Assembly (NCBI GenBank): GCA_016192885.1
Contig: JACPTH010000394.1
Location: 1-5,214, forward strand
Length of the DNA: 5,214 nt
Direction of reading: 5' to 3'
Origin: a bacterium
GTDB lineage: Bacteria; Muiribacteriota; Ozemobacteria; Ozemobacterales; Ozemobacteraceae
Below, piece after piece: positions 1 to 5,214 of this stretch. The position numbers and the translations under genes are program-made. The first letter of the stretch is position 1, and every line of letters begins with the position of its first letter. The notes under the pieces were generated by a model, which was given only the letters and a program-made list of their open reading frames with translations, ran no database searches and was not told the DNA's origin.

Positions 1-763
1 TTGCTGCATTTTTGGAAAACAAAAAATTCCGAATCTTTTTGCATTGGTGGTTTACAAGAAATGTGTTTGAAATCAGCATCGCCAGGCGCCCGTTCGGCTT
101 TAAAGCGTTAACGCTTCCTTCAAGAAAAAAAGTGCATAGATCCTTTTCCCCTTCGGCGGTTTCGTACATTTCCGAAAGCTTCTTTCGAAGCTTGGTCGGG
201 AGGTTTACCTTAAAGGGGGGGTTCCCGAGGATTAGGTCAAATTTTAGATTAGGAGGGTCGATAAGAAAATCGCGCAATTCGAGATGGGGCCAACCTCTTC
301 CAAAGTAATGGAAAAGAAGCCGCCCGAGAGAAATCAACAAAGCTTCCGCATCAAGATCATAGCCCCAAAGGTGGTCAAGCGGGTTTATACAATCGACATT
401 TTTCAAGGCATGCGAGGACTCTATAAGAAATGCTCCATCCCCGCAGGCGGGGTCCAAAATTTTCATCAAAGGCGAAATCGGCCCTATTCTCGCTAAAAGT
501 TGATTAATAAGGGTTCGGGGGGTATAGAATTGCCCCGACAGGCGCTTTCTTTGGCGATTTCTGCTTTCTAAATTAGGAAAAGGCGGTTCATCATTTTTCA
601 CTACCAGTGGGTAAATATTGTCAGGAATTATGGAAAGCCAAGAATAATTTCTCTCCGCGTGCGTAATTTTTTCTAGGACCTCTAACGGAGTTCCGATAAT
701 CCGCGAACCTGAAATTTGAGAAATTTGTTCAGCGAACCACTGATGTAATGATATTTCGGTCAT
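1..763 (-). CDS. N6-adenine DNA methyltransferase, N-terminal part (runs off left edge)
   Basis: An uninterrupted minus-strand frame gives 254 residues before the window edge. In order it shows: a ~75-residue lead; motif X GQFYTP (77-82); motif I DPACGDGAFL (104-113), the S-adenosylmethionine-binding loop; motif II-like GYDLD (134-138); a motif III-like LRDF (163-166); catalytic motif IV NPPF (181-184); and a segment around 208-236 with DLCTFFLE and LKPNGRLAMLISNTFL, typical of the Eco57I/TaqI/HsdM-like N6-adenine methylases. NPPF with this motif order indicates methylation of adenine N6 in DNA. The TAA directly before the ATG makes this the first possible ATG, but no good Shine-Dalgarno site precedes it. 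The missing C-terminus would hold the target-recognition region, and perhaps a nuclease if it is a type IIG enzyme. Solitary methylase, type I HsdM, type IIG and BREX PglX-like proteins cannot be separated here. Family call firm; subtype open. Confidence 0.88.
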   Translation of the reverse strand, partial: MTEISLHQWFAEQISQISGSRIIGTPLEVLEKITHAERNYSWLSIIPDNIYPLVVKNDEPPFPNLESRNRQRKRLSGQFYTPRTLINQLLARIGPISPLMKILDPACGDGAFLIESSHALKNVDCINPLDHLWGYDLDAEALLISLGRLLFHYFGRGWPHLELRDFLIDPPNLKFDLILGNPPFKVNLPTKLRKKLSEMYETAEGEKDLCTFFLEGSVNALKPNGRLAMLISNTFLVNHQCKKIRNFLFSKNAA

Positions 764-817
764 TTAAGAAAAGGGCGTTTCATTTTTTTGGGAGGGGTTT
801 CAGAAAATGTTGATAAA

Positions 818-826
818 ATTGTATCA
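818..826 (-). promoter_or_regulatory. Possible extended -10 promoter for the methyltransferase
   Basis: Read on the minus strand this is TGATACAAT: TACAAT is one base from the sigma-70 -10 consensus and is preceded by the TGn extension. The hexamer 17 bases upstream (TTTCCC) is a poor -35, which an extended -10 can tolerate. It would start transcription near position 811 and leave a ~48-nt leader before the ATG at 763. The same stretch contains GAGGTGAT, an excellent Shine-Dalgarno match, but with no ATG, GTG or TTG at proper spacing. Seen by motif only. Confidence 0.3.
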
Positions 827-1022
827 CCTCAGTTATCTTAGGGAAACACTGAAAACGTATTAGCTAAGAGGGCCGATGTTTTCATGTTTTAATGACACTG
901 TAGCAATATTGCCGGCAAATTTGGAAAAAATGTTTGAAGAGCGAACCATTGCGGATGAGGTCAAAATCGTCTGAAAGCGAGTCTGATAAATCGTTTCCGA
1001 TGAGCGTGATGCGAATCGGTCA

Positions 1023-1051
1023 TGCCAATCGCCAAGGAAGGCGATTTGGCA
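1023..1051. repeat. Hairpin inside the intergenic element
   Basis: TGCCAATCGCC (1023-1033) pairs with GGCGATTTGGCA (1040-1051) across a 6-base loop, AAGGAA, with a single bulged base. It sits near the centre of the inverted-repeat element, so the element's transcript could fold with this stem nested inside the terminal pairing. No T-run follows, so it is not a normal intrinsic terminator. Confidence 0.6.
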
Positions 1052-1055
1052 GGAT

Positions 1056-1134
1056 TCAAACGTTTTTTCAAGACGAGCTGGAAGACACGGTTTTGAGCCG
1101 AAGAAGCACGGTGAGCGATCAAACATTTTTTCAA
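1056..1134. repeat. Degenerate tandem subrepeat within the element
   Basis: TCAAACGTTTTTTCAA at 1056-1071 recurs as TCAAACATTTTTTCAA at 1119-1134, with 15 of 16 bases equal and copies 63 bp apart. Between them GAAGACACGGTTTTGAGC (1081-1098) is partly echoed by GAAGAAGCACGGTGAGC (1100-1116). A third, inverted copy of the T-rich core lies at 921-937. The right half of the element therefore looks built from duplicated subunits. Confidence 0.55.
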
Positions 1135-1248
1135 TGACTTTGCTACAGTGTCTTTTAAATTTTTCTTTTTTTCGGGCCGAATTTTGAGGTTAGCCCGCTA
1201 TTTTTAAGCAATCGCCAATTTGCGTTTAAGACAAATTAAACCTTCAAT

Positions 1249-1254
1249 AGGAGA
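1249..1254 (+). promoter_or_regulatory. Ribosome-binding site fixing the leuA start
   Basis: AGGAGA lies seven bases before the ATG at 1262. The same frame is open upstream to a TTG at 1220, but that codon has no Shine-Dalgarno site and would add 14 residues not expected at the N-terminus of this family. The ATG at 1262 is therefore preferred. Confidence 0.85.
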
Positions 1255-1261
1255 TAAACAA

Positions 1262-2419
1262 ATGGACAATGTATTGCTTTATGACACGACCCTTCGAGAC
1301 GGCTCCCAAACCCCGGGGGCGGGTTTGAATATCGAGAACAAAGTAAATGTCGCAAAACGTCTTGCCAAAATGGGCGTGAACGTAATTGAACCCGGCTTTC
1401 CGGCCGCATCTAAAACCGATTTTGAGGCAACCGTTGAGATTTCAAAGTTCTTTTCGAAAAAGGGCCCAATAATCAGCGCGTTTGCGATTATTAACCCGAA
1501 AACAGTTGATTCGGCATGGGAAGCGGTCAAAAAGGCGAAAAATAAAAGGGTCCATTTGGGAATCGGAACTTCCAACGTTCATATGGAGCAGAAACTCGGA
1601 AAAGATCGCAACCAAATCCTCGATCAGATTCATTCGGTGGTAAAGCATGCCGCAAAATACGATTGGGAAGTACAGTTTTTCGCGGAAGATTCGACGCGAA
1701 CCGAACCAAAGTTTTTATGGGAAGCTCTTTCAATTGCCATTGATGCGGGAGCGACTTATCTAAACATTCCGGACACCGTCGGATATTGCATTCCTCGAGG
1801 ATATGGGGAAGTAATCAAGGGAATAATGAAAAACGTAAAAAACATCAAAAAGGCGACGGTTGGCACGCACACCCACAATGATATGGGGCTTGCTATCGCC
1901 TGCGCGGTTTCCGGCGTAGAAAACGGCGCCGGGCTCATTTTTCGCGAGCACCCCGAGATCGGAGTAAAAACAAATCTTGACCCTGCGTTAATTATTCCAA
2001 CGGCTAAATACATTGCCGAACTTAACGGGATCATGATTGCGCAAAACCAGCCTCTTGTCGGGAAAAATGCGTTTCGAACGGGTTCGGGCCTGCATCAATT
2101 TGGATTGATTAAAGACGTTCTTCAAAAACCCCGTCCCAAAAAGTTCTCATATTCCGCGTTCGATCCGAAGGTTTACGGGGGCGAATTTGAGTTCGTCTAT
2201 AATTTCCAGACAGGGTCAAATGCCTTACTTTACAAATTGAACCAGCTTGGATACGGAAAGGTAGAGCCAAATGTACAACAAAAATTTTACGAGGAATTCA
2301 TGAAAGTGGCGAATATTGAAAAGAACCTTCGCAAAGAAACCATGCCTGATTCAGTATTTCACGCAATCGCCAAAAAATTGAAAATCCCAAAAACTAATTC
2401 TCCCAAACCTGGTAAGTAA
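1262..2419 (+). CDS. leuA: 2-isopropylmalate synthase-like protein, short form with an internal deletion
   Basis: 385 residues. The family enzyme condenses acetyl-CoA with 2-ketoisovalerate, the first committed step of leucine synthesis, in the cytoplasm. The DRE-TIM/HMGL-like barrel is clear: synthase signature 1 at residues 11-27 (LRDGSQ, then K27), AEDSTRTEP at 141-149, and signature 2 with metal ligands H203 and H205 (GTHTHNDMGLAIA). After ENGAG (220-224) the protein jumps to LIFREHPEIGVKT. The ~24 residues that normally intervene, holding the NGxGERxGN block and its metal-ligand Asn, are missing without a frame change. GSGLHQFG (274-281) stands where ESGIHQDG is usual; H278 is kept. It ends without the C-terminal leucine-binding domain, so leucine feedback is not expected. 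It leads a probable operon, with 34 nt to the next gene. A related Claisen synthase (homocitrate, NifV-like) is less likely given leuB and leuD nearby. Activity is doubtful. Confidence 0.85.
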   Translation: MDNVLLYDTTLRDGSQTPGAGLNIENKVNVAKRLAKMGVNVIEPGFPAASKTDFEATVEISKFFSKKGPIISAFAIINPKTVDSAWEAVKKAKNKRVHLGIGTSNVHMEQKLGKDRNQILDQIHSVVKHAAKYDWEVQFFAEDSTRTEPKFLWEALSIAIDAGATYLNIPDTVGYCIPRGYGEVIKGIMKNVKNIKKATVGTHTHNDMGLAIACAVSGVENGAGLIFREHPEIGVKTNLDPALIIPTAKYIAELNGIMIAQNQPLVGKNAFRTGSGLHQFGLIKDVLQKPRPKKFSYSAFDPKVYGGEFEFVYNFQTGSNALLYKLNQLGYGKVEPNVQQKFYEEFMKVANIEKNLRKETMPDSVFHAIAKKLKIPKTNSPKPGK

Positions 2420-2453
2420 AAAAAGCTAATTCAGTTCAAGGGGGAGGTTTCTG

Positions 2454-3365
2454 ATGCGAATATTACTTTTGTTTTTCTTTTCCTGCGCCTGTATTTCTTT
2501 TCTTTTTGCCGGGACTCCCTTTGACGATGGAAAAACAATTATCCCGGGGAACAGTTCTTCTCTCGAACCCCCCAACCGTCTTTCCAATGGCGGTAAAACA
2601 TCCGGAAAAACTTTTAACTATGTAATAAACCCCGGTGATTCTCTTTGGAAAATCGCCGCCCAGTTTTTGGGCAACGGCGCCCGATATTGGGAACTGGTTG
2701 ATTTGAACAAGGCCCGCTACCCATCTATTCTGAAAAATCCCAGCCTGATTTATCCTGGTTGGACCTTAAAAATCCCGGGGAACAAAAATACTCCATCGCC
2801 TTCTTCCCCGTCGAAACCCGCATCTCAAAAACCGTCCAATCCTCCCCAAGGAACCTCCGCTCCGCCAAGTTCCACAGCCGATAATCCCTCCCTTAACGCC
2901 TATAAAGGGGGAAGACTTCCTCCAAGCGAATTTGTACGCTTGTTCGGGCCCTCCGCGCGAGAATCGATGAGAAGGACCGGAGTTCCGGCATCAATCATTC
3001 TTGCGATTGCCGCAAATGAAACGGGTTGGGGGAAGTCCAGCATCGGGGACGCCAAAAACCTCTTCGGAATCAAGGGAACAGGCCCAGCCGGTTCAATTAG
3101 GGTTCCAACGACCGAATATTACAACGGAAGATACGTTACCGTTCAGGATTCCTTTCGGAAATACAATAGCTGGGCGGAATCTATTGACGATTTCGTAAAG
3201 TTGATTTCCCAAGCCTCACGATATCGCAACGCGATGAATTATAAAAATGACCCCGATCAATTCGCGCGGGAAATTCATAAAGCGGGATATGCCACGGACC
3301 CGCAATATGCGAATAAATTGATAAGCATCATGCGCACCTATGATTTGTACCAATACAACAAATAG
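2454..3365 (+). CDS. Secreted LysM plus glucosaminidase peptidoglycan hydrolase
   Basis: 303 residues; ATG preceded by a strong GGGGGAGG six bases upstream. Residues 1-20 are a hydrophobic export signal, probably cleaved near Ala19/Gly20. Cys10 and Cys12 lie too early for a convincing lipobox. A LysM peptidoglycan-binding domain spans about 54-108 (YVINPGDSLWKIA to IYPGWTLKIPG), followed by a Pro/Ser-rich linker (~109-150) and a glucosaminidase domain of the FlgJ/LytG-like family (~158-300). In the latter, NETGWGKS contains the expected catalytic acid E189, followed by NLFGIK (202-207), FRKYNSW (234-240) and GYATDPQYA (278-286). It should bind cell wall and cleave glycan strands in the periplasm, for growth, separation or remodelling. 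It is not a full FlgJ because the rod-capping domain is absent. It lies 34 nt after leuA and 13 nt before the next gene. The substrate bond is inferred from the family. Confidence 0.9.
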   Translation: MRILLLFFFSCACISFLFAGTPFDDGKTIIPGNSSSLEPPNRLSNGGKTSGKTFNYVINPGDSLWKIAAQFLGNGARYWELVDLNKARYPSILKNPSLIYPGWTLKIPGNKNTPSPSSPSKPASQKPSNPPQGTSAPPSSTADNPSLNAYKGGRLPPSEFVRLFGPSARESMRRTGVPASIILAIAANETGWGKSSIGDAKNLFGIKGTGPAGSIRVPTTEYYNGRYVTVQDSFRKYNSWAESIDDFVKLISQASRYRNAMNYKNDPDQFAREIHKAGYATDPQYANKLISIMRTYDLYQYNK

Positions 3366-3378
3366 CGAAAGGGTAGTT

Positions 3379-4011
3379 ATGTCCGCAAAAATAAATTTCA
3401 AATTTCTTATAATCGTTATTTTCATGTTCGCTCTTTCATTTCTTGGCGCGGATAGTTCTTCCAAAAACCTGGCCGTAGCCAAGGGAAAAGTAATCGAAGG
3501 TGATTCGCACGACTACGAGGTTCGAAAAGTATCCCAAGATGGGATGATTACCCTCCAGGTTCTTGACACTTCTTCAAAATTGATATGGAAAAGCGAAGAA
3601 ATAGGCAGTGAGGAAAAAAAATTTACAATCGGAGGCAAAGCGGAATCCCTATTCCTAAAAGATATCTCAAAAGACGGCATCCCCGAGATAGTAACCGCGG
3701 CTTTTTACGGCCCGCGCGCCAGCGCCTTGTACATTTTTTCGTATTCCTCGAAAACAAAGAGTTTCGAACCGATAAAATGCCGGTTTCCTAAGGACGGTCT
3801 TGTCCGCGATTTCGTGGTTTCGGATATTTTTCAGGAAAACGGTTCGGACATTCTTTTCGAATCCGATGAGAAATTAAAAATCCTTGGAATGATCTACCCT
3901 GACGACCCTGAAAAGGCGCCCACCGAAGGCGTTTACTTCTTCGCTTTTCAGAATGGCGAGTTCATACATACCAAAACCGAACCCGTTTTAAAGGAAAATG
4001 GAAATAGATAG
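3379..4011 (+). CDS. Secreted protein of unknown function with FG-GAP/calcium-loop-like motif
   Basis: 210 residues from the ATG at 3379, which has GAAAGGG five bases upstream. An in-frame ATG at 3340 would overlap the hydrolase gene and put residues before a normal signal peptide, so it is not chosen. Residues 1-24 form a basic then hydrophobic export signal, cleavage likely near FLGA/D. The mature protein contains LKDISKDGIPEIV (93-105), close to the DxDxDGxxE calcium loop of FG-GAP/VCBS repeats. A weaker second copy is at 147-160 (VVSDIFQENGSDILF). The alternating beta-like pattern (ALYIFSYSSKTKSFEPI) fits one or two blades of a propeller-type fold, too few for a full propeller. The 13-nt gap to the hydrolase gene implies co-transcription and possibly a shared envelope role. 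I do not recognise the family. Confidence 0.8.
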   Translation: MSAKINFKFLIIVIFMFALSFLGADSSSKNLAVAKGKVIEGDSHDYEVRKVSQDGMITLQVLDTSSKLIWKSEEIGSEEKKFTIGGKAESLFLKDISKDGIPEIVTAAFYGPRASALYIFSYSSKTKSFEPIKCRFPKDGLVRDFVVSDIFQENGSDILFESDEKLKILGMIYPDDPEKAPTEGVYFFAFQNGEFIHTKTEPVLKENGNR

Positions 4012-4030
4012 GCGTTCAGCAATCGTTTTA

Positions 4031-5077
4031 TTAAAGATGTCCGGCTACAAGGTCCCCTATCTCGGATGTCGAGTATCCCATCTTTCCGGCGGATAGATTC
4101 TTGACTTTCTCTGTTGTAACCCATGCAACCGCATTTTCTATGTCCTTGGCAGCCTGTTTTTCACCAAGATACTCCAACATCATTTGGCAGGCGCAAATGG
4201 CGGCAAGCGGATTAATTATATTTTTTCCCGTGTATTTTGGAGCTGAACCCCCGATAGGTTCAAACATTGAGACCCCTTTGGGGTTTATGTTTCCGCCGGC
4301 GGCGATGCCCATTCCACCTTGAATGATAGCTCCAAGGTCGGTAATGATGTCTCCAAACATATTGGTGGTGACAATTACGTCAAAAAATTCCGGATTCTTT
4401 ATCATCCACATACAAGTTGCATCTACGTGAGCGTAGTCGCGGGCGATATCCGGATACTCCCTGGAAACCTCGTCATAAACTCGCTGCCAAAGGTCGTGGG
4501 CTTGAATGACATTTGTTTTCGCCGATAAAGTGAGTTTCTTCCCTTTGTTTCTTTGCCTAGCATAGTCGAAAGCGTATCGAATGGCTCGTTCTACTCCGCG
4601 ACGGGTATAAACCATCTCTTGAATGGCAACCTCGTTTTGAGTTCCTTTGTACAAAAATCCGCCGGCGCCTATATAAACGCACTCGTTATTTTCCCGCACT
4701 ATTACGAAATCTATTTCGTTCGGCCCTTTGTTTTTCAACGGGCAATCCACCCCGGGGAAGAGTTTGATCGGGCGAAGGTTAATGTACTGTTCGAAAAAAA
4801 ATCTGATCTTTAAGAGAATTCCGTGTTCCAGTATCCCCGGCTTTACGTCCGGATGCCCCACCGCCCCAAGCAATATCGCGTTCATGGTGGAAAGCTCTTT
4901 CAAAACGGATTCCGGAAGGACTTCGCCGGTCCTTAAATAACGCTCTCCTCCGAGGTCAAAATGAACGGCCTCATAGCTGAATCGGTGCTTCGTTTTTGCC
5001 GCGTCCAATACTTTTACCGCTTCCCTAATTACTTCGGGGCCCGTTCCATCGCCGGGAATTATGGCAAGCTTATACAT
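4031..5077 (-). CDS. leuB: 3-isopropylmalate dehydrogenase (isocitrate/isopropylmalate dehydrogenase family)
   Basis: 348 residues, the usual length. It oxidises and decarboxylates 3-isopropylmalate to 2-ketoisocaproate in the cytoplasm. Visible features are the N-terminal IIPGDGTGPEV (6-16), substrate arginines in LLKIRF (R92), NLRP (R102) and VREN (R128), catalytic Y157 (VYTRR) and K187 (AKTNV), metal aspartates D219 (HVDA), D243 and D247 (MFGDIITD), and the nucleotide loop GGSAPKYTGKNIINP (276-290). Two details differ from textbook LeuB. NNECVYIG (130-137) replaces the common NTEGxYxG. The cofactor loop has Lys281-Tyr282 where NAD-specific LeuB has Asp-Ile. AAGGAG sits six bases before the ATG, and the start overlaps the leuD end by 8 nt, implying translational coupling. 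Homoisocitrate or tartrate dehydrogenase are alternatives, but leuD next door favours LeuB. Confidence 0.87.
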   Translation of the reverse strand: MYKLAIIPGDGTGPEVIREAVKVLDAAKTKHRFSYEAVHFDLGGERYLRTGEVLPESVLKELSTMNAILLGAVGHPDVKPGILEHGILLKIRFFFEQYINLRPIKLFPGVDCPLKNKGPNEIDFVIVRENNECVYIGAGGFLYKGTQNEVAIQEMVYTRRGVERAIRYAFDYARQRNKGKKLTLSAKTNVIQAHDLWQRVYDEVSREYPDIARDYAHVDATCMWMIKNPEFFDVIVTTNMFGDIITDLGAIIQGGMGIAAGGNINPKGVSMFEPIGGSAPKYTGKNIINPLAAICACQMMLEYLGEKQAAKDIENAVAWVTTEKVKNLSAGKMGYSTSEIGDLVAGHL

Positions 5078-5214
5078 TCTTTTCTCCTTCGGCTATTGTT
5101 GCTTTAATAAACGGCAAGAGACCGCCTGCGTTAATGATCTCCAGCATTTCTCTTGCGAAAGGTTTTACGAAAAATTCTTTTTCGGTTGAAAGATTTATTA
5201 TTTTTGACGCCTGA
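5070..5214 (-). CDS. leuD: 3-isopropylmalate dehydratase small subunit, C-terminal end (partial)
   Basis: Only the last 47 residues and stop codon are in the window; the gene continues past the right edge. The tail reads IINLSTEKEFFVKP, then EMLEIINAGGLLPFIKA, and closely fits the C-terminus of the bacterial/archaeal LeuD type that ends with a 'LEIIxAGGLIPYxK'-like helix. LeuD with the iron-sulphur subunit LeuC isomerises 2-isopropylmalate to 3-isopropylmalate, the step just before LeuB. Its stop codon lies inside the leuB start region (8-nt overlap), so leuD and leuB form one transcription unit, and leuC is expected upstream of leuD outside the window. The AGGAG serving leuB lies within the leuD coding sequence. 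The identification rests on a short segment plus context; a homoaconitase or aconitase small subunit cannot be strictly excluded. Confidence 0.78.
   Translation of the reverse strand, partial: QASKIINLSTEKEFFVKPFAREMLEIINAGGLLPFIKATIAEGEKNV

Larger units (their letters stand above)
894..1152. repeat. Inverted-repeat-bounded element, MITE-like or dispersed intergenic repeat
   Basis: The ends are a perfect 13-bp inverted repeat: GACACTGTAGCAA at 894-906 and TTGCTACAGTGTC at 1140-1152. A second perfect 14-bp pair lies just inside: GAAAAAATGTTTGA at 924-937 and TCAAACATTTTTTC at 1119-1132. The hexamer TTTTAA abuts the right end (1153-1158) and lies one base outside the left end (887-892), so it could be a target-site duplication, although in AT-rich DNA it may be chance. 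Inside are a hairpin, a direct repeat and a degenerate tandem subrepeat. No transposase is encoded. This fits a short non-autonomous element or a species-specific intergenic repeat. From memory it resembles intergenic repeats of Leptospira, which is unverified. The inverted repeats are seen directly; mobility is inference. Confidence 0.65.
764..1261. other. Long non-coding gap between divergent methyltransferase and leuA
   Basis: About 500 bp separates the divergently transcribed methyltransferase and leuA genes. Open frames of 67-88 codons exist here on both strands. They lie inside the inverted-repeat element, overlap each other, lack ribosome-binding sites and encode low-plausibility peptides, so I do not call them genes. 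The methyltransferase-side part (764-880) holds the possible promoter. The middle holds the repeat element. The leuA-proximal part (1153-1248) is AT-rich with small inverted repeats but no convincing consensus promoter. Confidence 0.6.

Noticed and set aside
12..496. Two plus-strand open frames of 98 and 70 codons
   Set aside because: They are antisense shadows of the methyltransferase, whose conserved motifs prove the minus-strand frame.
760..783. Eight-codon minus-strand mini-ORF ending in an ATGA overlap with the methyltransferase start
   Set aside because: It could couple translation, but it has no ribosome-binding site and such short frames arise by chance.
860..1126. Minus-strand open frame of 88 codons (MFDRSPCFFGSK...)
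   Set aside because: It lies wholly inside the inverted-repeat element, has no ribosome-binding site, overlaps an opposite open frame and has an implausible composition; probably a repeat-derived spurious frame.
934..1137. Plus-strand open frame of 67 codons
   Set aside because: Same repeat element on the opposite strand; no ribosome-binding site and its peptide simply reflects the repeats.
1171..1205. CGGGC/GCCCG stem (1173-1177 with 1193-1197) followed by T-rich DNA, considered as terminator or attenuator; also the palindrome TTCGGGCCGAA at 1171-1181
   Set aside because: The stem is only five pairs with a 15-base loop and the T-run is interrupted; there is no leader peptide with leucine codons.
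1217..1237. AATTTG...CAAATT inverted repeat just before the leuA ribosome-binding site, considered as an operator
   Set aside because: Six AT-rich base pairs with a 9-base spacer are easily chance, and no known operator consensus is matched.
4493..4520. Apparent one-residue deletion in LeuB after the catalytic Lys (AKTNVIQAHDLW)
   Set aside because: It looks short beside the NVLxYAxxLW type of LeuB, but it matches the spacing of the E. coli enzyme (NVLQSSILW), so it is normal variation.
4101..4940. Several plus-strand open frames of 69-86 codons opposite leuB
   Set aside because: All are shadows of the leuB coding strand, which is intact with full catalytic motifs.

Overview
The window carries a leucine-biosynthesis neighbourhood of a Gram-negative-type bacterium. 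Base composition is moderate, roughly mid-40s % GC by eye. There are no rRNA or tRNA genes and no CRISPR array. A spirochaete of the Leptospira group is my best guess. It rests on remembered resemblance of the short intergenic repeat and of the LeuA/LeuB types, so it is inference only.

Layout, left to right. (1) Positions 1-763, minus strand: the N-terminal 254 residues of an adenine-specific DNA methyltransferase that runs off the left edge, with motifs X, I, II, III and IV all readable. (2) Positions 764-1261: about 500 bp without a convincing gene. It holds a possible extended -10 promoter for the methyltransferase and a ~260 bp element bounded by inverted repeats that looks like a dispersed or MITE-type repeat. 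(3) Positions 1262-4011, plus strand: a probable three-gene operon of a short 2-isopropylmalate synthase (leuA-like), a secreted LysM plus glucosaminidase peptidoglycan hydrolase, and a secreted protein of unknown function with a calcium-loop/FG-GAP-like motif. (4) Positions 4031-5214, minus strand and convergent with the previous block: leuB, preceded with an 8-nt overlap by the 3' end of leuD, which runs off the right edge. leuC is probably further out.

LeuA, LeuCD and LeuB together would convert 2-ketoisovalerate plus acetyl-CoA to 2-ketoisocaproate, so the pathway is split between two convergent transcription units. The cell-wall hydrolase and the unknown secreted protein ride in the leuA unit without an obvious metabolic link.

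The most notable observation is in the LeuA-like protein. It lacks, in frame, about 24 residues that in the family contain the NGxGERxGN block with a metal-ligand asparagine. It also carries GSGLHQFG where the family has ESGIHQDG, and it has no C-terminal leucine-regulatory domain. It is either a damaged, misassembled or divergent enzyme. I see no clear sign of an entirely new multi-gene system; the partial methyltransferase is the only possible edge of a defence or modification locus.
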